A DNA stretch of 27,781 nucleotides from Candidatus Methanogaster sp. UBA203 (GCA_002503595.1 DASC01000093.1:1-27781); one strand, 5' to 3'. Positions 1 to 8,428 are shown, numbered from the stretch's first letter. A program made the numbers and translations. Notes: generated by a model not told the origin, from the sequence alone.

Positions 1-139
1 GATCAACTTCGTGGTGACAGGATCCGGTACCAGTCTTCTGGACATATCAGACGGGAAACTTGCAGGAATACCCTCTGAGGGCACAACTGATGCAGAGGAG
101 ATACCCACAACATGGACAGATGATGAGATGAGTGTGTGA
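1..139 (+). CDS. Cohesin-domain protein, C-terminal end only (partial)
   Basis: The open frame enters from the left edge and stops with TGA at 137-139. About 45 residues are visible, including LLDISDGKLAGIP and EEIPTTWTDDEM. They match the end of the cohesin modules in the scaffoldin-like gene at 23447 (VLDISNGTLAGMP...EIPAIWMDDEV), so this is the last strand region of a cohesin domain. Cohesins bind dockerin domains. Unlike the other cohesin genes here, the protein ends directly after the domain, with no Pro/Thr linker or C-terminal membrane segment, so it is either soluble, anchored by an upstream part outside the window, or truncated. It lies 49 bp before a dockerin-carrying gene and may be co-transcribed with it. 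The domain call is confident; the fate of the protein is not visible. Confidence 0.75.
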   Translation, partial: INFVVTGSGTSLLDISDGKLAGIPSEGTTDAEEIPTTWTDDEMSV

Positions 140-167
140 CATCTCAACTACAAACAAACAGAATAAA

Positions 168-191
168 ACCATAAGGAGGTAATATACAATG
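168..191 (+). promoter_or_regulatory. Leader/RBS block shared by dockerin-bearing genes
   Basis: The sequence ACCATAAGGAGGTAATATAC precedes the ATG at 189. It has a strong AGGAGGT ribosome-binding site nine bases upstream of the start. Nearly the same leader (ACCATAAGGAAGTATCATAC) precedes the relic ATG at 13643, and a shorter version (AAAGGAAGTATAAC) precedes the dockerin gene at 23447. Confidence 0.6.
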
Positions 192-1454
192 AAAATAAAT
201 ACAATACTGGTTGGAATAACCATGACAATGCTTTTGCTGGCACTACCAGCGGGAGCGGCAGACTACACGCTCGAAATCTTCGGCAATGCAAACGAGGATG
301 GTGAGATAAACATGGTGGATGTGACCTACGCCGAACTGATCATCATGGAACGCAATGATGAGACGCAACTTGCTGATGCGAAGTATGATGGTGAGCTCGA
401 TATCCTTGATGTGACGCAGATCGAGTTGATCATACTCGGGAGAGAGAATCAGCTTACGCTGATCGATATGGCTGATAGAATCGTGACGGTGAAGAAGCCA
501 GTCGAAAGCACTGTCATCTGTTTTCCCCAGGCTCTTGAAACGTTACGATCGCTTCAGATGCCCAAGGATAGTATAGTTGGTTTAGCAAAACACCGGCCAG
601 AGTACGATCCAGGCTTTTTCCCTGAAATCGGTGATATACCAGATGTTGGAGATCGGTGGACCCCAAATGTTGAAGAAATATTAGCTCTACGACCAGATGC
701 CGTCATTTTTACCTCACTGTCTGGATATATTGATACAACTCCAACAATCAATACGTTAGAATCTGCTGGCGTTACGGTGCTATGTTTTAACCTCAATACA
801 TTAGAGACTTATCAGGAGGAAGTGGAAAAGCTTGGATATGTTTTTGATAAGCAAGACGAAGCCGAGGAATTCCTTGATTGGCGTGAAAATATTCTACACT
901 CGATCGAAGAGATGGTGGAGAATATTCCAGAGGAGGATAAACCAAGAGTGTACTTTGAGGCTGCTTCAGAGGGTGACAGTTACAAAATTTATGGAAGTTA
1001 TGCCTATATTGCAATGGCAGGTGGCACGGACATCTTTTCCGACCAATCAGGATCGTATATGTCTGTGAATCCTGAAGCAGTAGCAGACCGAGACCCCGAA
1101 ATTATAGTTAAAGTGGGGGGGACTGCCGGTGGTTATGATCTGGATGCGGGCGATACATCAGAGCTTGAGGAAGCGAGAGTGGAGATTATGAGCCGAGATA
1201 TATTGCGGTATGTGCCTGCAGTGGAAGAAGAAGAGGTTCACATAATAACTGTTCACTTGTTATCGTTCTTCGGTGATAGTGGATGTAGAAGTTTCATCCA
1301 AGTTGCATACCAGGCAAAATGGTTCCATCCTGATCTCTTCGGGGACTTACATCCACAGGCGATCCATCAAGAATATCTAACAAGATTTCAGGGATTGGAC
1401 ATAGATCTGGATGAGAATGGTGTGTTTGTATATCCACCACCCGAGGAGAGTTGA
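189..1454 (+). CDS. Secreted dockerin-fused substrate-binding protein, iron/cobalamin type (SBP 1)
   Basis: 421 aa. Residues 1-24 are a signal peptide (MKINTILVGITMTMLLLALP, cleavage near AGAA|D) with no lipobox Cys. Residues about 31-86 form a type I dockerin: two EF-hand-like calcium loops, N33-A-N35-E-D37-G ending D44, and D63-A-K65-Y-D67-G ending D74. From about residue 90 to the end is a TroA/BtuF/FepB-type periplasmic binding domain, with the family hallmark TPNVEEILALRPDAVIF. The family captures ferric siderophores, haem or cobalamin for FecCD-type ABC importers, and such an importer is encoded at 3679-5569. The dockerin suggests docking onto surface cohesins such as those at 21157 and 21948. 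Ligand identity cannot be read from sequence. Start chosen for its strong RBS and signal peptide. It overlaps the upstream extension of the next gene. Confidence 0.9.
   Translation: MKINTILVGITMTMLLLALPAGAADYTLEIFGNANEDGEINMVDVTYAELIIMERNDETQLADAKYDGELDILDVTQIELIILGRENQLTLIDMADRIVTVKKPVESTVICFPQALETLRSLQMPKDSIVGLAKHRPEYDPGFFPEIGDIPDVGDRWTPNVEEILALRPDAVIFTSLSGYIDTTPTINTLESAGVTVLCFNLNTLETYQEEVEKLGYVFDKQDEAEEFLDWRENILHSIEEMVENIPEEDKPRVYFEAASEGDSYKIYGSYAYIAMAGGTDIFSDQSGSYMSVNPEAVADRDPEIIVKVGGTAGGYDLDAGDTSELEEARVEIMSRDILRYVPAVEEEEVHIITVHLLSFFGDSGCRSFIQVAYQAKWFHPDLFGDLHPQAIHQEYLTRFQGLDIDLDENGVFVYPPPEES
267..491 (+). repeat. 225-bp perfect direct repeat, copy A (dockerin module)
   Basis: By eye every base from 267 to 491 is identical to 1559-1783 (offset 1292). 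The repeat encodes the whole dockerin plus the short linker (to IVTV) of SBP 1 and SBP 2. The flanking signal peptides and SBP domains differ, so identity is confined to the dockerin module. Confidence 0.95.
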
Positions 1455-1483
1455 TGGGAATAAATAAAAAAGAGATGATAGAT

Positions 1484-2725
1484 ATGAAAACAAACATACT
1501 GGTTGGAATAACCATAAGCCTGCTCCTGCTGGCACTGCCGGCGGCTGCATCTGACTATACGCTCGAAATCTTCGGCAATGCAAACGAGGATGGTGAGATA
1601 AACATGGTGGATGTGACCTACGCCGAACTGATCATCATGGAACGCAATGATGAGACGCAACTTGCTGATGCGAAGTATGATGGTGAGCTCGATATCCTTG
1701 ATGTGACGCAGATCGAGTTGATCATACTCGGGAGAGAGAATCAGCTTACGCTGATCGATATGGCTGATAGAATCGTGACGGTGCCAAGACCGATAGAACG
1801 AGTGGTCCCTGCTGGTCTACTAGACGGTGTTAGAACACTTATACAACTTGGTGCAGCAGATAAAATCGTGGGAATAAGCAACTATGCTAAGAACTATGCA
1901 TTAAAGCCGTCAGATTATTGCTCTCCAATACGTGATGCAGCACCGGAACTCAAAGACCTTCCCGATGTAGGTGGTTACACAAACCCGAACATTGAGGTAA
2001 TAGCATCTCTAAAGCCAGATGTGGTCTTTGAGTATGCCGCTATTCCAGATGTTGCCGATGCAATCCAGGAGAAGACAGGTATTCCTGTTGTGTGTATCAG
2101 CAGTTCACAGTTCGATTTCGATATGCATAGAATTGTAGGCACGGTTATGGGGAAGGAGGAACGGGCTGAAGAGCTAATCTCATACGCCAATGAGAAGACC
2201 GATGAGGTAACGGAAGTCACATCTGAAATACCCGAAGATGAGAAGCCAAAGGTGTATTGTGTATCAGGCTGTGGTGGCAGGTCTGCGATTACACAAACAT
2301 GGGGTCGCTATGACCCTATAAATATAGCTGGCGGCATAAATGTGGCAGAAGAATGCGTAATTGGCAGCGGTAGTTCGATTGTTTCAAAGGAGCAGATCAT
2401 CGCATGGAATCCTGATAGAATTCTGATTCATGGTGTATCACCGCCGCATGCGATCTCGATAGACGATGTACTATCAGACCCTGACTTACAGACGGTAAAT
2501 GCTGTGAAAAACCGTGATGTCAATTATACAAAAGGATACATGATAGGGTGGGATCCTGCAACAGGTCTCACTGAGTGCTTTTATATGGCTAAACTCTTCC
2601 ATCTGGATGAATTCGAGGATTTAGAGGAGGAGGAAGAAGGTAACGAGATACTCGAGACATTTTACGGCGTTGAAGGTCTTTATACAGAGATGCTCGATCT
2701 ATCTGACCGTTATAGGTGGGACTAA
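1484..2725 (+). CDS. Secreted dockerin-fused substrate-binding protein, iron/cobalamin type (SBP 2)
   Basis: 413 aa from the ATG at 1484. The frame is open from a TTG at 1451, but that would place a charged stretch before the signal peptide; starting at 1484 gives MKTNILVGITISLLLLALP, matching SBP 1. There is no lipobox Cys. The dockerin and linker are identical to SBP 1 in DNA and protein. The binding domain then diverges strongly (for example PNIEVIASLKPDVVFEY and IIAWNPDRILIHG), so the two proteins share a docking module but probably recognise different ligands, or different forms of one ligand. The C-terminus is acidic (EEEEEGNEILETFYG). It lies just downstream of SBP 1, and its gene is followed by a possible terminator before the importer genes. 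Confidence 0.88.
   Translation: MKTNILVGITISLLLLALPAAASDYTLEIFGNANEDGEINMVDVTYAELIIMERNDETQLADAKYDGELDILDVTQIELIILGRENQLTLIDMADRIVTVPRPIERVVPAGLLDGVRTLIQLGAADKIVGISNYAKNYALKPSDYCSPIRDAAPELKDLPDVGGYTNPNIEVIASLKPDVVFEYAAIPDVADAIQEKTGIPVVCISSSQFDFDMHRIVGTVMGKEERAEELISYANEKTDEVTEVTSEIPEDEKPKVYCVSGCGGRSAITQTWGRYDPINIAGGINVAEECVIGSGSSIVSKEQIIAWNPDRILIHGVSPPHAISIDDVLSDPDLQTVNAVKNRDVNYTKGYMIGWDPATGLTECFYMAKLFHLDEFEDLEEEEEGNEILETFYGVEGLYTEMLDLSDRYRWD
1559..1783 (+). repeat. 225-bp perfect direct repeat, copy B (dockerin module)
   Basis: Identical partner of 267-491. Synonymous sites are also unchanged, which points to very recent duplication or ongoing gene conversion between the two genes. Confidence 0.95.
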
Positions 2726-2741
2726 AGACGATATGTCATCA

Positions 2742-2770
2742 GGGGGGATATTATTTATTTCCTCCCTTTT
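2742..2770 (+). terminator. Possible transcription terminator after SBP 2
   Basis: GGGGGGA (2742-2748) can pair with TCCTCCC (2760-2766) with one G-U wobble, loop of about 11 bases. It is followed by TTTT and pyrimidine-rich sequence. Archaea often terminate at T-tracts without hairpins, so this is only suggestive. Confidence 0.35.
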
Positions 2771-2782
2771 CCCCCTTATATT

Positions 2783-2791
2783 CTTTAAAAT
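2783..2791 (+). promoter_or_regulatory. Possible TATA box for the methyltransferase/importer operon
   Basis: CTTTAAAAT lies about 60 bp before the ATG at 2850, in the only sizeable gap (124 bp) between the SBP genes and the importer operon. This would give a leader of about 35 bases. The match to the archaeal TATA consensus is modest. Confidence 0.3.
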
Positions 2792-2849
2792 CACTAACAT
2801 GTCAACATCGTTTGAATGTTCCCCATAGAATAATAAAGTTGGTAATAAC

Positions 2850-3677
2850 ATGGAAGGAATAATAAACTGGAACGAATTGTGGAAGCTAATGAGATCGGGT
2901 TCTCCATGGAAAATATCTCTAGATGAGCCTGCTGGTAGTTTCTGGGATAAGAAATCAAAGCAGTTCAACGAGTCCATGATGCAGAACAGAGAACGCACTG
3001 AAAAACAGATAGCAAAGATTGGACTTGCTCCGGAGTATACGGTTCTGGATGTGGGTGCAGGCACCGGAAGACTTGCGATTCCCATTGCAAAGCAGGCAAC
3101 GAGTGTGACTGCGATAGATCCGTCCGAAGGCATGCTTGCATGTTTACAGGAGAACATGGAAAAAGAAAGTGTGAAAAACGTCGTGCGCATAAACAAACAA
3201 TGGGAAGATATTGAGTTGGGCGTTGATATCGAACCGCACGACGTGGTGATAGCATCTCATTCACTTTCCATGCTTGATATACAGGAAGCACTTGCAAAAA
3301 TGGATGCCGCAGCAAAAAAATGTGTGTATCTCTTCACATTTGCGGGCAGGTGGATGGATGGAGGATTCTGTGAGGAAATTTGCGGTGAAAAGCGTTCCTC
3401 GTGGTCGGATTACATCTACCTCTGCAATATCCTGCACGACATGGGCATATATGCGAATGTGGAAATCTGGGACTCAGAATATGAACAGCACTACGCCAGT
3501 CTGGATGAGGCAGTGACTAAATTTAAGGAAATGTATGACCTACCATCAGAAAAAGAGGGACTCCTGAGAGCGCATTTATCCAAAATCCTGGTAGAAGATG
3601 GCGGAGCGCTATGCTTGAAGCGTAAATCAAAAAGCGCTATGATATGGTGGCAGACGAATGCACACGAAAGGGCTTAA
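2850..3677 (+). CDS. Class I SAM-dependent methyltransferase
   Basis: 275 aa, cytoplasmic. SAM-binding motif I is VLDVGAGTGRLAIP (D67 to G73), followed by the acidic motif II AIDPSEGM that contacts the ribose of SAM. The N-terminus carries a Trp-rich segment (INWNELWKLM, W20 and W32) that recurs in the broken paralogue at 5566, so it marks this subfamily. The substrate is not known. The gene abuts the FecCD permease, with its last codons overlapping the upstream extension of that frame, so methylation is probably linked to the compound handled by the transporter. No catalytic base can be identified. ATG chosen because the Trp-rich segment aligns with the paralogue; the RBS (GTTGGTAATAAC) is weak. 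Confidence 0.82.
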   Translation: MEGIINWNELWKLMRSGSPWKISLDEPAGSFWDKKSKQFNESMMQNRERTEKQIAKIGLAPEYTVLDVGAGTGRLAIPIAKQATSVTAIDPSEGMLACLQENMEKESVKNVVRINKQWEDIELGVDIEPHDVVIASHSLSMLDIQEALAKMDAAAKKCVYLFTFAGRWMDGGFCEEICGEKRSSWSDYIYLCNILHDMGIYANVEIWDSEYEQHYASLDEAVTKFKEMYDLPSEKEGLLRAHLSKILVEDGGALCLKRKSKSAMIWWQTNAHERA

Positions 3678-3678
3678 A

Positions 3679-4761
3679 ATGGCAGAAGTAGAAGGCGCTG
3701 CAGCCGTAACAAGAAGTGAGATACAAGAAGAATACAAAAAGTTTATTGGCAGGAAGATATTCTTTATTTCTTTCTTCCTTCTTTTAACAATACTTTTATG
3801 TGGCATAAGCATATCACTCGGACCTCTGAAGTTTTCAGTCTTAGAGGTATATGCCACCATTCTTGATAGGTTCTTCCCCAATTTCTTCGACGTGCCCGAG
3901 CTTGCACCAATAGTGGTCTGGAATATAAGACTTGCTCGAGTTATAATGGGCGTCCTTGCAGGAGTTGGACTTGCTGTTGCAGGAGCAGTGATGCAGGGGG
4001 TACTCAGAAATCCGCTCGCATCCCCTTTTACTCTCGGCATCTCCGCCGGTGCGGGGTTAGGTGCTGCCCTTGCTATCATCGCTGGTGTTGGCTTCGTTGG
4101 TGGAGGGCTTCTTTTGGTAGGAAATGCGTTCATCTTCTCCCTGATACCCGCATTGGTTATCGTTGGATTGTCACGATTTAAAAGAGCTACGCCCGAAACA
4201 ATGATACTCGCAGGGATCGCGATGACTTATATCTTTAGTGCGGTGTCATCATTGCTTCACTACTTTTCTGATGCAGAGGCGCTAAAAGACGTGGTCGTCT
4301 GGATGATGGGAGACCTTGGAAAAGCTACATGGGATGATCTTTACATTGTCGCTGTCGTACTTGCGATTTGCATTCCAGTACTTATATGGAAATCATGGGA
4401 CCTCAATGTAGTGGGTGCAGGAGATGAGACTGCAAAAAGTCTTGGTATAAATGTCGAGCGAACCAGAATCGTTGTAATGATGACCGCATCTTTCATTACC
4501 GCAGTTATTATATGCTTCACCGGAATGATTGGATTTATAGGGTTGGTTGCTCCGCATATAACTCGTATATGTATCGGTGGGGATAACAGATTTGTAATTC
4601 CGGCTTCTGGTATTTTTGGAGCTGCTTTTTTGGTTGCCGCAGATATTATTGCCAGAGAAGTCCTACCGCCCATAATTATTCCTGTGGGAATAATTACATC
4701 CTTCGTGGGAGGTCCTTTGTTCCTTTATCTTATAATAAGAAAGAAGAAGGAGTATTGGTAA
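3679..4761 (+). CDS. FecCD/BtuC-type ABC importer permease
   Basis: 360 aa integral membrane protein with a long cytoplasmic N-terminus, then about nine or ten hydrophobic segments. Family signatures are GVLRNPLASPFTLGISAGAG near the first third, AKSLGINVERTR (the loop that contacts the ATPase) and GMIGFIGLVAPHITR followed by PVGIITSFVGGPLFLYLI at the end. The family forms homodimeric channels for ferric siderophores, haem or cobalamin. The frame is open from 3658, but the ATG at 3679 is preferred because an AAAGGG lies at suitable distance and it avoids overlapping the methyltransferase. It pairs with the ATPase at 4778. The two dockerin SBPs upstream are the obvious binding partners. Substrate not resolved. 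Confidence 0.92.
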   Translation: MAEVEGAAAVTRSEIQEEYKKFIGRKIFFISFFLLLTILLCGISISLGPLKFSVLEVYATILDRFFPNFFDVPELAPIVVWNIRLARVIMGVLAGVGLAVAGAVMQGVLRNPLASPFTLGISAGAGLGAALAIIAGVGFVGGGLLLVGNAFIFSLIPALVIVGLSRFKRATPETMILAGIAMTYIFSAVSSLLHYFSDAEALKDVVVWMMGDLGKATWDDLYIVAVVLAICIPVLIWKSWDLNVVGAGDETAKSLGINVERTRIVVMMTASFITAVIICFTGMIGFIGLVAPHITRICIGGDNRFVIPASGIFGAAFLVAADIIAREVLPPIIIPVGIITSFVGGPLFLYLIIRKKKEYW

Positions 4762-4777
4762 AACAAGAGGTGAAAAA

Positions 4778-5569
4778 ATGAAACTGAAGGTGGAGAATGT
4801 GGAATTTAGTTATACAAGCGTGCCCGTGCTCACAGATGCATGCCTTGAGCTTGCTCAATCAGAGATGCTCGGTATCGTGGGTCCAAATGGAGCAGGAAAA
4901 TCCACGCTGATTCGGTGTATAGATAGAATCTTGAAACCCCAGCGCGGGAGCATCCTTCTGGATGGAGAGGAGCTGCGGCATATAGGCATGAGGGAAACCG
5001 CAAAGAAATTGGGGTATATCCCACAAAGCGCTTCCCAGGTCTTTCCTGCTACTGTCTTCGATACCGTTCTCATGGGCAGACGTCCTCACATTGGCTGGCG
5101 CAGTAGCGAAAAAGACAATGAAAAGGTTTTGGATGTACTGCAGATGCTGAATATCGAAGACCTTGCCATGCGAGATATTAACGAGACCAGTGGTGGACAG
5201 CAACAGAGGGTGTTCATTGCAAGAGCGCTTGCACAGGAGCCAGATATCCTCTTACTCGATGAGCCCACCTCAAACCTTGATATACAGCACCAGCTTGAGG
5301 TGATGGAGATCATAAAAGATCTCGTGGTAAAGAAGAGGATCTCAGCGATAATGGCAGTCCACGACCTGAACCTCGCATCAAGATATGCTGACAGGCTAAT
5401 TATCATGAAAGGGGGCAGGATCGTTGAGGCAGGCAGTCCCCCTGATGTCCTCACACCCGAAAATATTAGATCGGTCTATGGTGTTGAGGCTGAGGTGATT
5501 AATAGGAACGGCGGAATGCCATATATCCTCCCGATAAGGTCTGTAAGACAAGATGGAAGGAGGAAATGA
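4778..5569 (+). CDS. FecE/BtuD-type ABC importer ATPase
   Basis: 263 aa. Walker A is GPNGAGKST (35-43), the Q-loop region is LGYIPQSA, the signature is ETSGGQQQRVFIARALAQ, Walker B is DILLLDEPTSNLD and the H-loop His is in MAVHDLNLA. It powers the adjacent FecCD permease; in this family two ATPases bind two permeases. RBS AGAGGTGA sits just upstream of ATG. Its stop codon overlaps the ATG of the broken methyltransferase at 5566 (ATGA), showing an operon. Confidence 0.93.
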   Translation: MKLKVENVEFSYTSVPVLTDACLELAQSEMLGIVGPNGAGKSTLIRCIDRILKPQRGSILLDGEELRHIGMRETAKKLGYIPQSASQVFPATVFDTVLMGRRPHIGWRSSEKDNEKVLDVLQMLNIEDLAMRDINETSGGQQQRVFIARALAQEPDILLLDEPTSNLDIQHQLEVMEIIKDLVVKKRISAIMAVHDLNLASRYADRLIIMKGGRIVEAGSPPDVLTPENIRSVYGVEAEVINRNGGMPYILPIRSVRQDGRRK

Positions 5570-6392
5570 ACACAATGGAAGAGATTGATTGGAATGAGAT
5601 GTGGAAGAGCGCGATCGAGGGATCGAACTGGAAGCAGAAAGCCGGAACTCCCGAGTTCTGGGATGGACGGGTCGACTGGTTCGAAGAACTGGTCCGGCAG
5701 AGTGACCGTGCAGGTATGATCATGAACCGGATCAAGATAGAACCAGAATACACGGTTCTTGACATCGGTGCAGGTCTACAATCCCGCTTGCAAAGATGGT
5801 GGAGAGTGTGACCATGGTAGAGCCTTCCAGTGGCATGCGTGCACGCTTGAAGGAGAATGCATCGAAGCACAATCTGACGAACATAATCTGCATACCCAAG
5901 AAATGGGAAGATGTGGAAATAGGAAAGGACATCGAAGCAGGAGGGTATGATGTCGTGATCGCTTCTCATTCGCTCGTTATGAAGGATATGCAGAGTGCGC
6001 TATCGAAGATGAACGATGCTATGAAACGCAGCACCTATATGTTCATCGTCGCAGGACGCAGAAGAGAGACAGACAAAAACTCGCTCTGGACATTGTTCAG
6101 CAAAGAACAGATAGGCAGACGCCCCGACTACATCTATCTCTACAACATCCTCTACCAGATGGGTATCTATGCAAACGTTGAGATCATCGATGTCGATCAT
6201 AACACGCAGTTTCCCGATCTCGATGCTGCAGTCAGGCATTATAAGGGATGGAGGGGGATATCTGGAGACGATGAGGGTAAGCTTAGATCATATCTCAGAG
6301 AGAACCTGATCAGAGATGATGGTGCGCTCTGGTTGAGGCATAATATGAGAACAGCGATGATATGGATCCAGAAGGAGGATGATTTGAAATGA
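5566..6392 (+). pseudogene. Broken SAM methyltransferase (paralogue of 2850)
   Basis: The N-terminal part (5566-5811) has the subfamily start MEEIDWNEMWKSAIEGSNW and runs to VLDIGAG, then leaves frame. The remainder (from about 5776, continuing to 6392 in another frame) picks up TIPLAKMVESVTMVEPSSGM, matching AIPIAKQATSVTAIDPSEGM of the intact paralogue. Alignment implies a net loss of about 10 bp right after GAG, removing the last part of SAM-binding motif I (expected TGR). Both the frame and the cofactor loop are lost, so the gene is most likely dead rather than frameshift-decoded. A sequencing or assembly error is possible but would have to be a 10-bp one. The 3' end overlaps the next broken gene by 4 bp, so the ancestral operon structure is preserved. 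Confidence 0.85.
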
Positions 6393-6690
6393 AAATGGGT
6401 AAAGAGATACCGGATAGGGTAAACGAGAATTTGGTCCATCTGGCAACCACATCCGTGGACGGTATATCGAATGTGGTTCCAGTGGGTGGTATACATGCGA
6501 TAGGCGAGAGCGAGTTACTGATCGAAGATGTTCTGTTTGACAAGACAAAAAAGAACTTGTTCGAAAAAAACAGGGTCGCGGACGAAGCGCCGGGAAAACG
6601 TGCACCCATGGATATCAGCTTAAAGGACGGGCAATGATCTTCACAGACGGTGAGATCATCGAAGGGGTGGAGAAGAGGATGATATATTGA
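6389..6690 (+). pseudogene. Broken PNPOx-like split-barrel flavoprotein
   Basis: The frame from ATG 6389 gives 82 aa whose first 55 residues (NENLVHLATTSVDGISNVVP and LLIEDVLFDKTKKNL) match the intact gene at 8429. After that, a small internal deletion (residues corresponding to IAVEV), then a 1-bp loss near CACCC/ATGG, break the frame. In the corrected frame GRAMIFTDGEIIEG can be read before an early TGA at 6688-6690, so the last third is also missing. The overlap with the following ABC ATPase start (TTG 6687) shows the downstream gene stayed connected. Confidence 0.85.
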
Positions 6691-7568
6691 GATGCACAAT
6701 CGAGACTCACGAACTGACAAAGAAGTTCGCATTGCAGAAGGGATTTACCGACTTTTTCCTGCATCCGCTTGCGAAGGATGAGATAACAGCCGTTGAAGAG
6801 GTAAATATCAAGATCGAGAAAGGCGAGCTGTTCGGTATTCTCGGACCGAATGGTGCTGGCAAGACCACGCTTATAAAGATGCTATGCACGCTGATCTCCC
6901 CCACGGAAGGAACCGCTTATGTAAATGGGTATGACATCGCAAAGGATAGCGGAAAGGTCAGGGAATCGATCGGTTTCATCACCGCGGATGAGCGAAGTTT
7001 CTACTGGCGACTCACCGGGCGACAGAATCTTAAGTTCTTCGCCTCTCTCCATAATTTTTATTCTTATGATGCAGAAAAAAGGGTGGATGAGTTATTAAGT
7101 CTTATCGGGTTAGAAAATAGAGCAGATGATAGGTTTCTGAGTTATTCTGCCGGAATGAAACAACGGATGGCTATTGCACGCGGGCTACTAAACGATCCGG
7201 CGGTTGTGTTCATGGATGAGCCGACCAAGGCTCTGGACCCGGGCGCGGCACAGAATTTAAGAGAATTTATCAGAGAGCGTATTGTAAAAGAGCAGAGAAA
7301 GACCGTTTTTCTATCCACACATCACCTTGGCGAGGCAGAGCAGTTGTGTGACAGGATTGTGATCATCGATCAAGGCAAAATAAAGGTGATTGGAACCATA
7401 GGAGAACTGAAAAGTGATTTGCACAAGCCCAATCCCACATTGGGCGATGTGTTTGTACATCACACTGGCAAAGAGTTCAAAGAAGAAATGGCAGAGCATC
7501 CCCAATCGGGACGCAGAAGGATGGTGCATGGAATGCATGGGGGCAGAATGAGGGGGATGAGATTTTGA
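6687..7568 (+). CDS. ABC-2 type transporter ATPase (DrrA/CcmA-like) with His/Met-rich tail
   Basis: 293 aa, TTG start preceded by GAGGATGAT. Walker A is GPNGAGKTT (53-61), the signature is SYSAGMKQRMAIARGLL, Walker B is AVVFMDEPTKALDPG and the H-loop is STHHLGEAE. These are typical of export or multidrug ABC-2 ATPases. The C-terminal 20 residues are unusual: MVHGMHGGRMRGMRF is rich in Met, His and Arg and could bind a soft metal or nucleic acid, but no family precedent is known to me. It overlaps the permease at 7565 by 4 bp, so the two form one transporter. Confidence 0.9.
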   Translation: MRCTIETHELTKKFALQKGFTDFFLHPLAKDEITAVEEVNIKIEKGELFGILGPNGAGKTTLIKMLCTLISPTEGTAYVNGYDIAKDSGKVRESIGFITADERSFYWRLTGRQNLKFFASLHNFYSYDAEKRVDELLSLIGLENRADDRFLSYSAGMKQRMAIARGLLNDPAVVFMDEPTKALDPGAAQNLREFIRERIVKEQRKTVFLSTHHLGEAEQLCDRIVIIDQGKIKVIGTIGELKSDLHKPNPTLGDVFVHHTGKEFKEEMAEHPQSGRRRMVHGMHGGRMRGMRF

Positions 7569-8371
7569 TATGCAAAAAAGCGTTTTCCTTTATAAGAAGA
7601 GATCTGGTGCTTGCAACAAGCTATAAATTTGAGTTCTTCCTGAGACTCTTCTTCATCTTCTTCTCGATTCTAACCTTCTACTTTGTTGCCAAGCTGGTAG
7701 GGGGTGTGGGAATGGCGCATCTTGAGCCTTATGGCGGGGACTATTTCTCTTTTGTGCTGATAGGCATAGCCTTTTCAGGATATCTGATGACGGCTCTCAG
7801 GAGTTTTTCGGAGAGCATCCGGGGTGAGCAGATGATGGGTACGCTGGAAGCGATGCTTGTGACCCCGACCAGTGCATCAGCAATAATAACTTTATCCTCT
7901 CTCTGGAATTTTATCTTCACTTCTTTCAGAGTTCTGATGTATCTCTTGATCGGTATTCTGCTGGGTGTGGACATGAGCAATGCAAATATAATTGGTGCTA
8001 TGGCAATTCTCATTCTAACGATAATATGCTTCGGCAGCATCGGCATAATCTCTGCAAGTTTCATTATGACACTCAAGAAAGGCGATCCGATCAACATGTT
8101 CTTTATGGGCACATCCGAACTCTTTGGTGGGGTGCTCTTTCCAATTACTGTTTTACCGGAGTGGCTCCAGACCATCTCGCATATTTTACCGATCACGTAT
8201 TCGCTGAGCGGGATGAGACATGCGCTTCTGCAGGGGTATTCGCTGCACGCATTAGCTCCTGAAATAATTGCACTCTTGGTATTCTCAGTGGTGCTGGTAC
8301 CGTCGAGTTTATTGGCGTTTAGGTATGCGGTCAACAAAGCGAAGGTGGATGGAAGTCTTGTTCAGTATTAG
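7565..8371 (+). CDS. ABC-2 type transporter permease
   Basis: 268 aa with about six hydrophobic helices. It contains the ABC-2 hallmark region with a charged EQMMGTLEAMLVTPTS loop between helices 2 and 3, and GGVLFPITVLPEWLQTISHILPITY near the end. TTG start overlapping the ATPase stop (TTGA). It pairs with the ATPase at 6687 and probably exports a small hydrophobic or amphipathic compound. The C-terminal residues LLAFRYAVNKAKVDGSLV recur as a relic immediately after the last nitrogenase-like gene (21010), indicating a lost paralogue there. Confidence 0.88.
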   Translation: MICKKAFSFIRRDLVLATSYKFEFFLRLFFIFFSILTFYFVAKLVGGVGMAHLEPYGGDYFSFVLIGIAFSGYLMTALRSFSESIRGEQMMGTLEAMLVTPTSASAIITLSSLWNFIFTSFRVLMYLLIGILLGVDMSNANIIGAMAILILTIICFGSIGIISASFIMTLKKGDPINMFFMGTSELFGGVLFPITVLPEWLQTISHILPITYSLSGMRHALLQGYSLHALAPEIIALLVFSVVLVPSSLLAFRYAVNKAKVDGSLVQY

Positions 8372-8428
8372 TCTACTATCGGATCGCTTATGTGAGCGAG
8401 TGAATGCGAAAAAGGAGGATGATTCCAC

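Noticed and set aside
2699..3196. Long open frame of 165 codons on the - strand
   Set aside because: It is the shadow of the methyltransferase at 2850, whose SAM motif and paralogue show the + strand is coding. Other - strand frames in the window are similar shadows without motifs or RBS.
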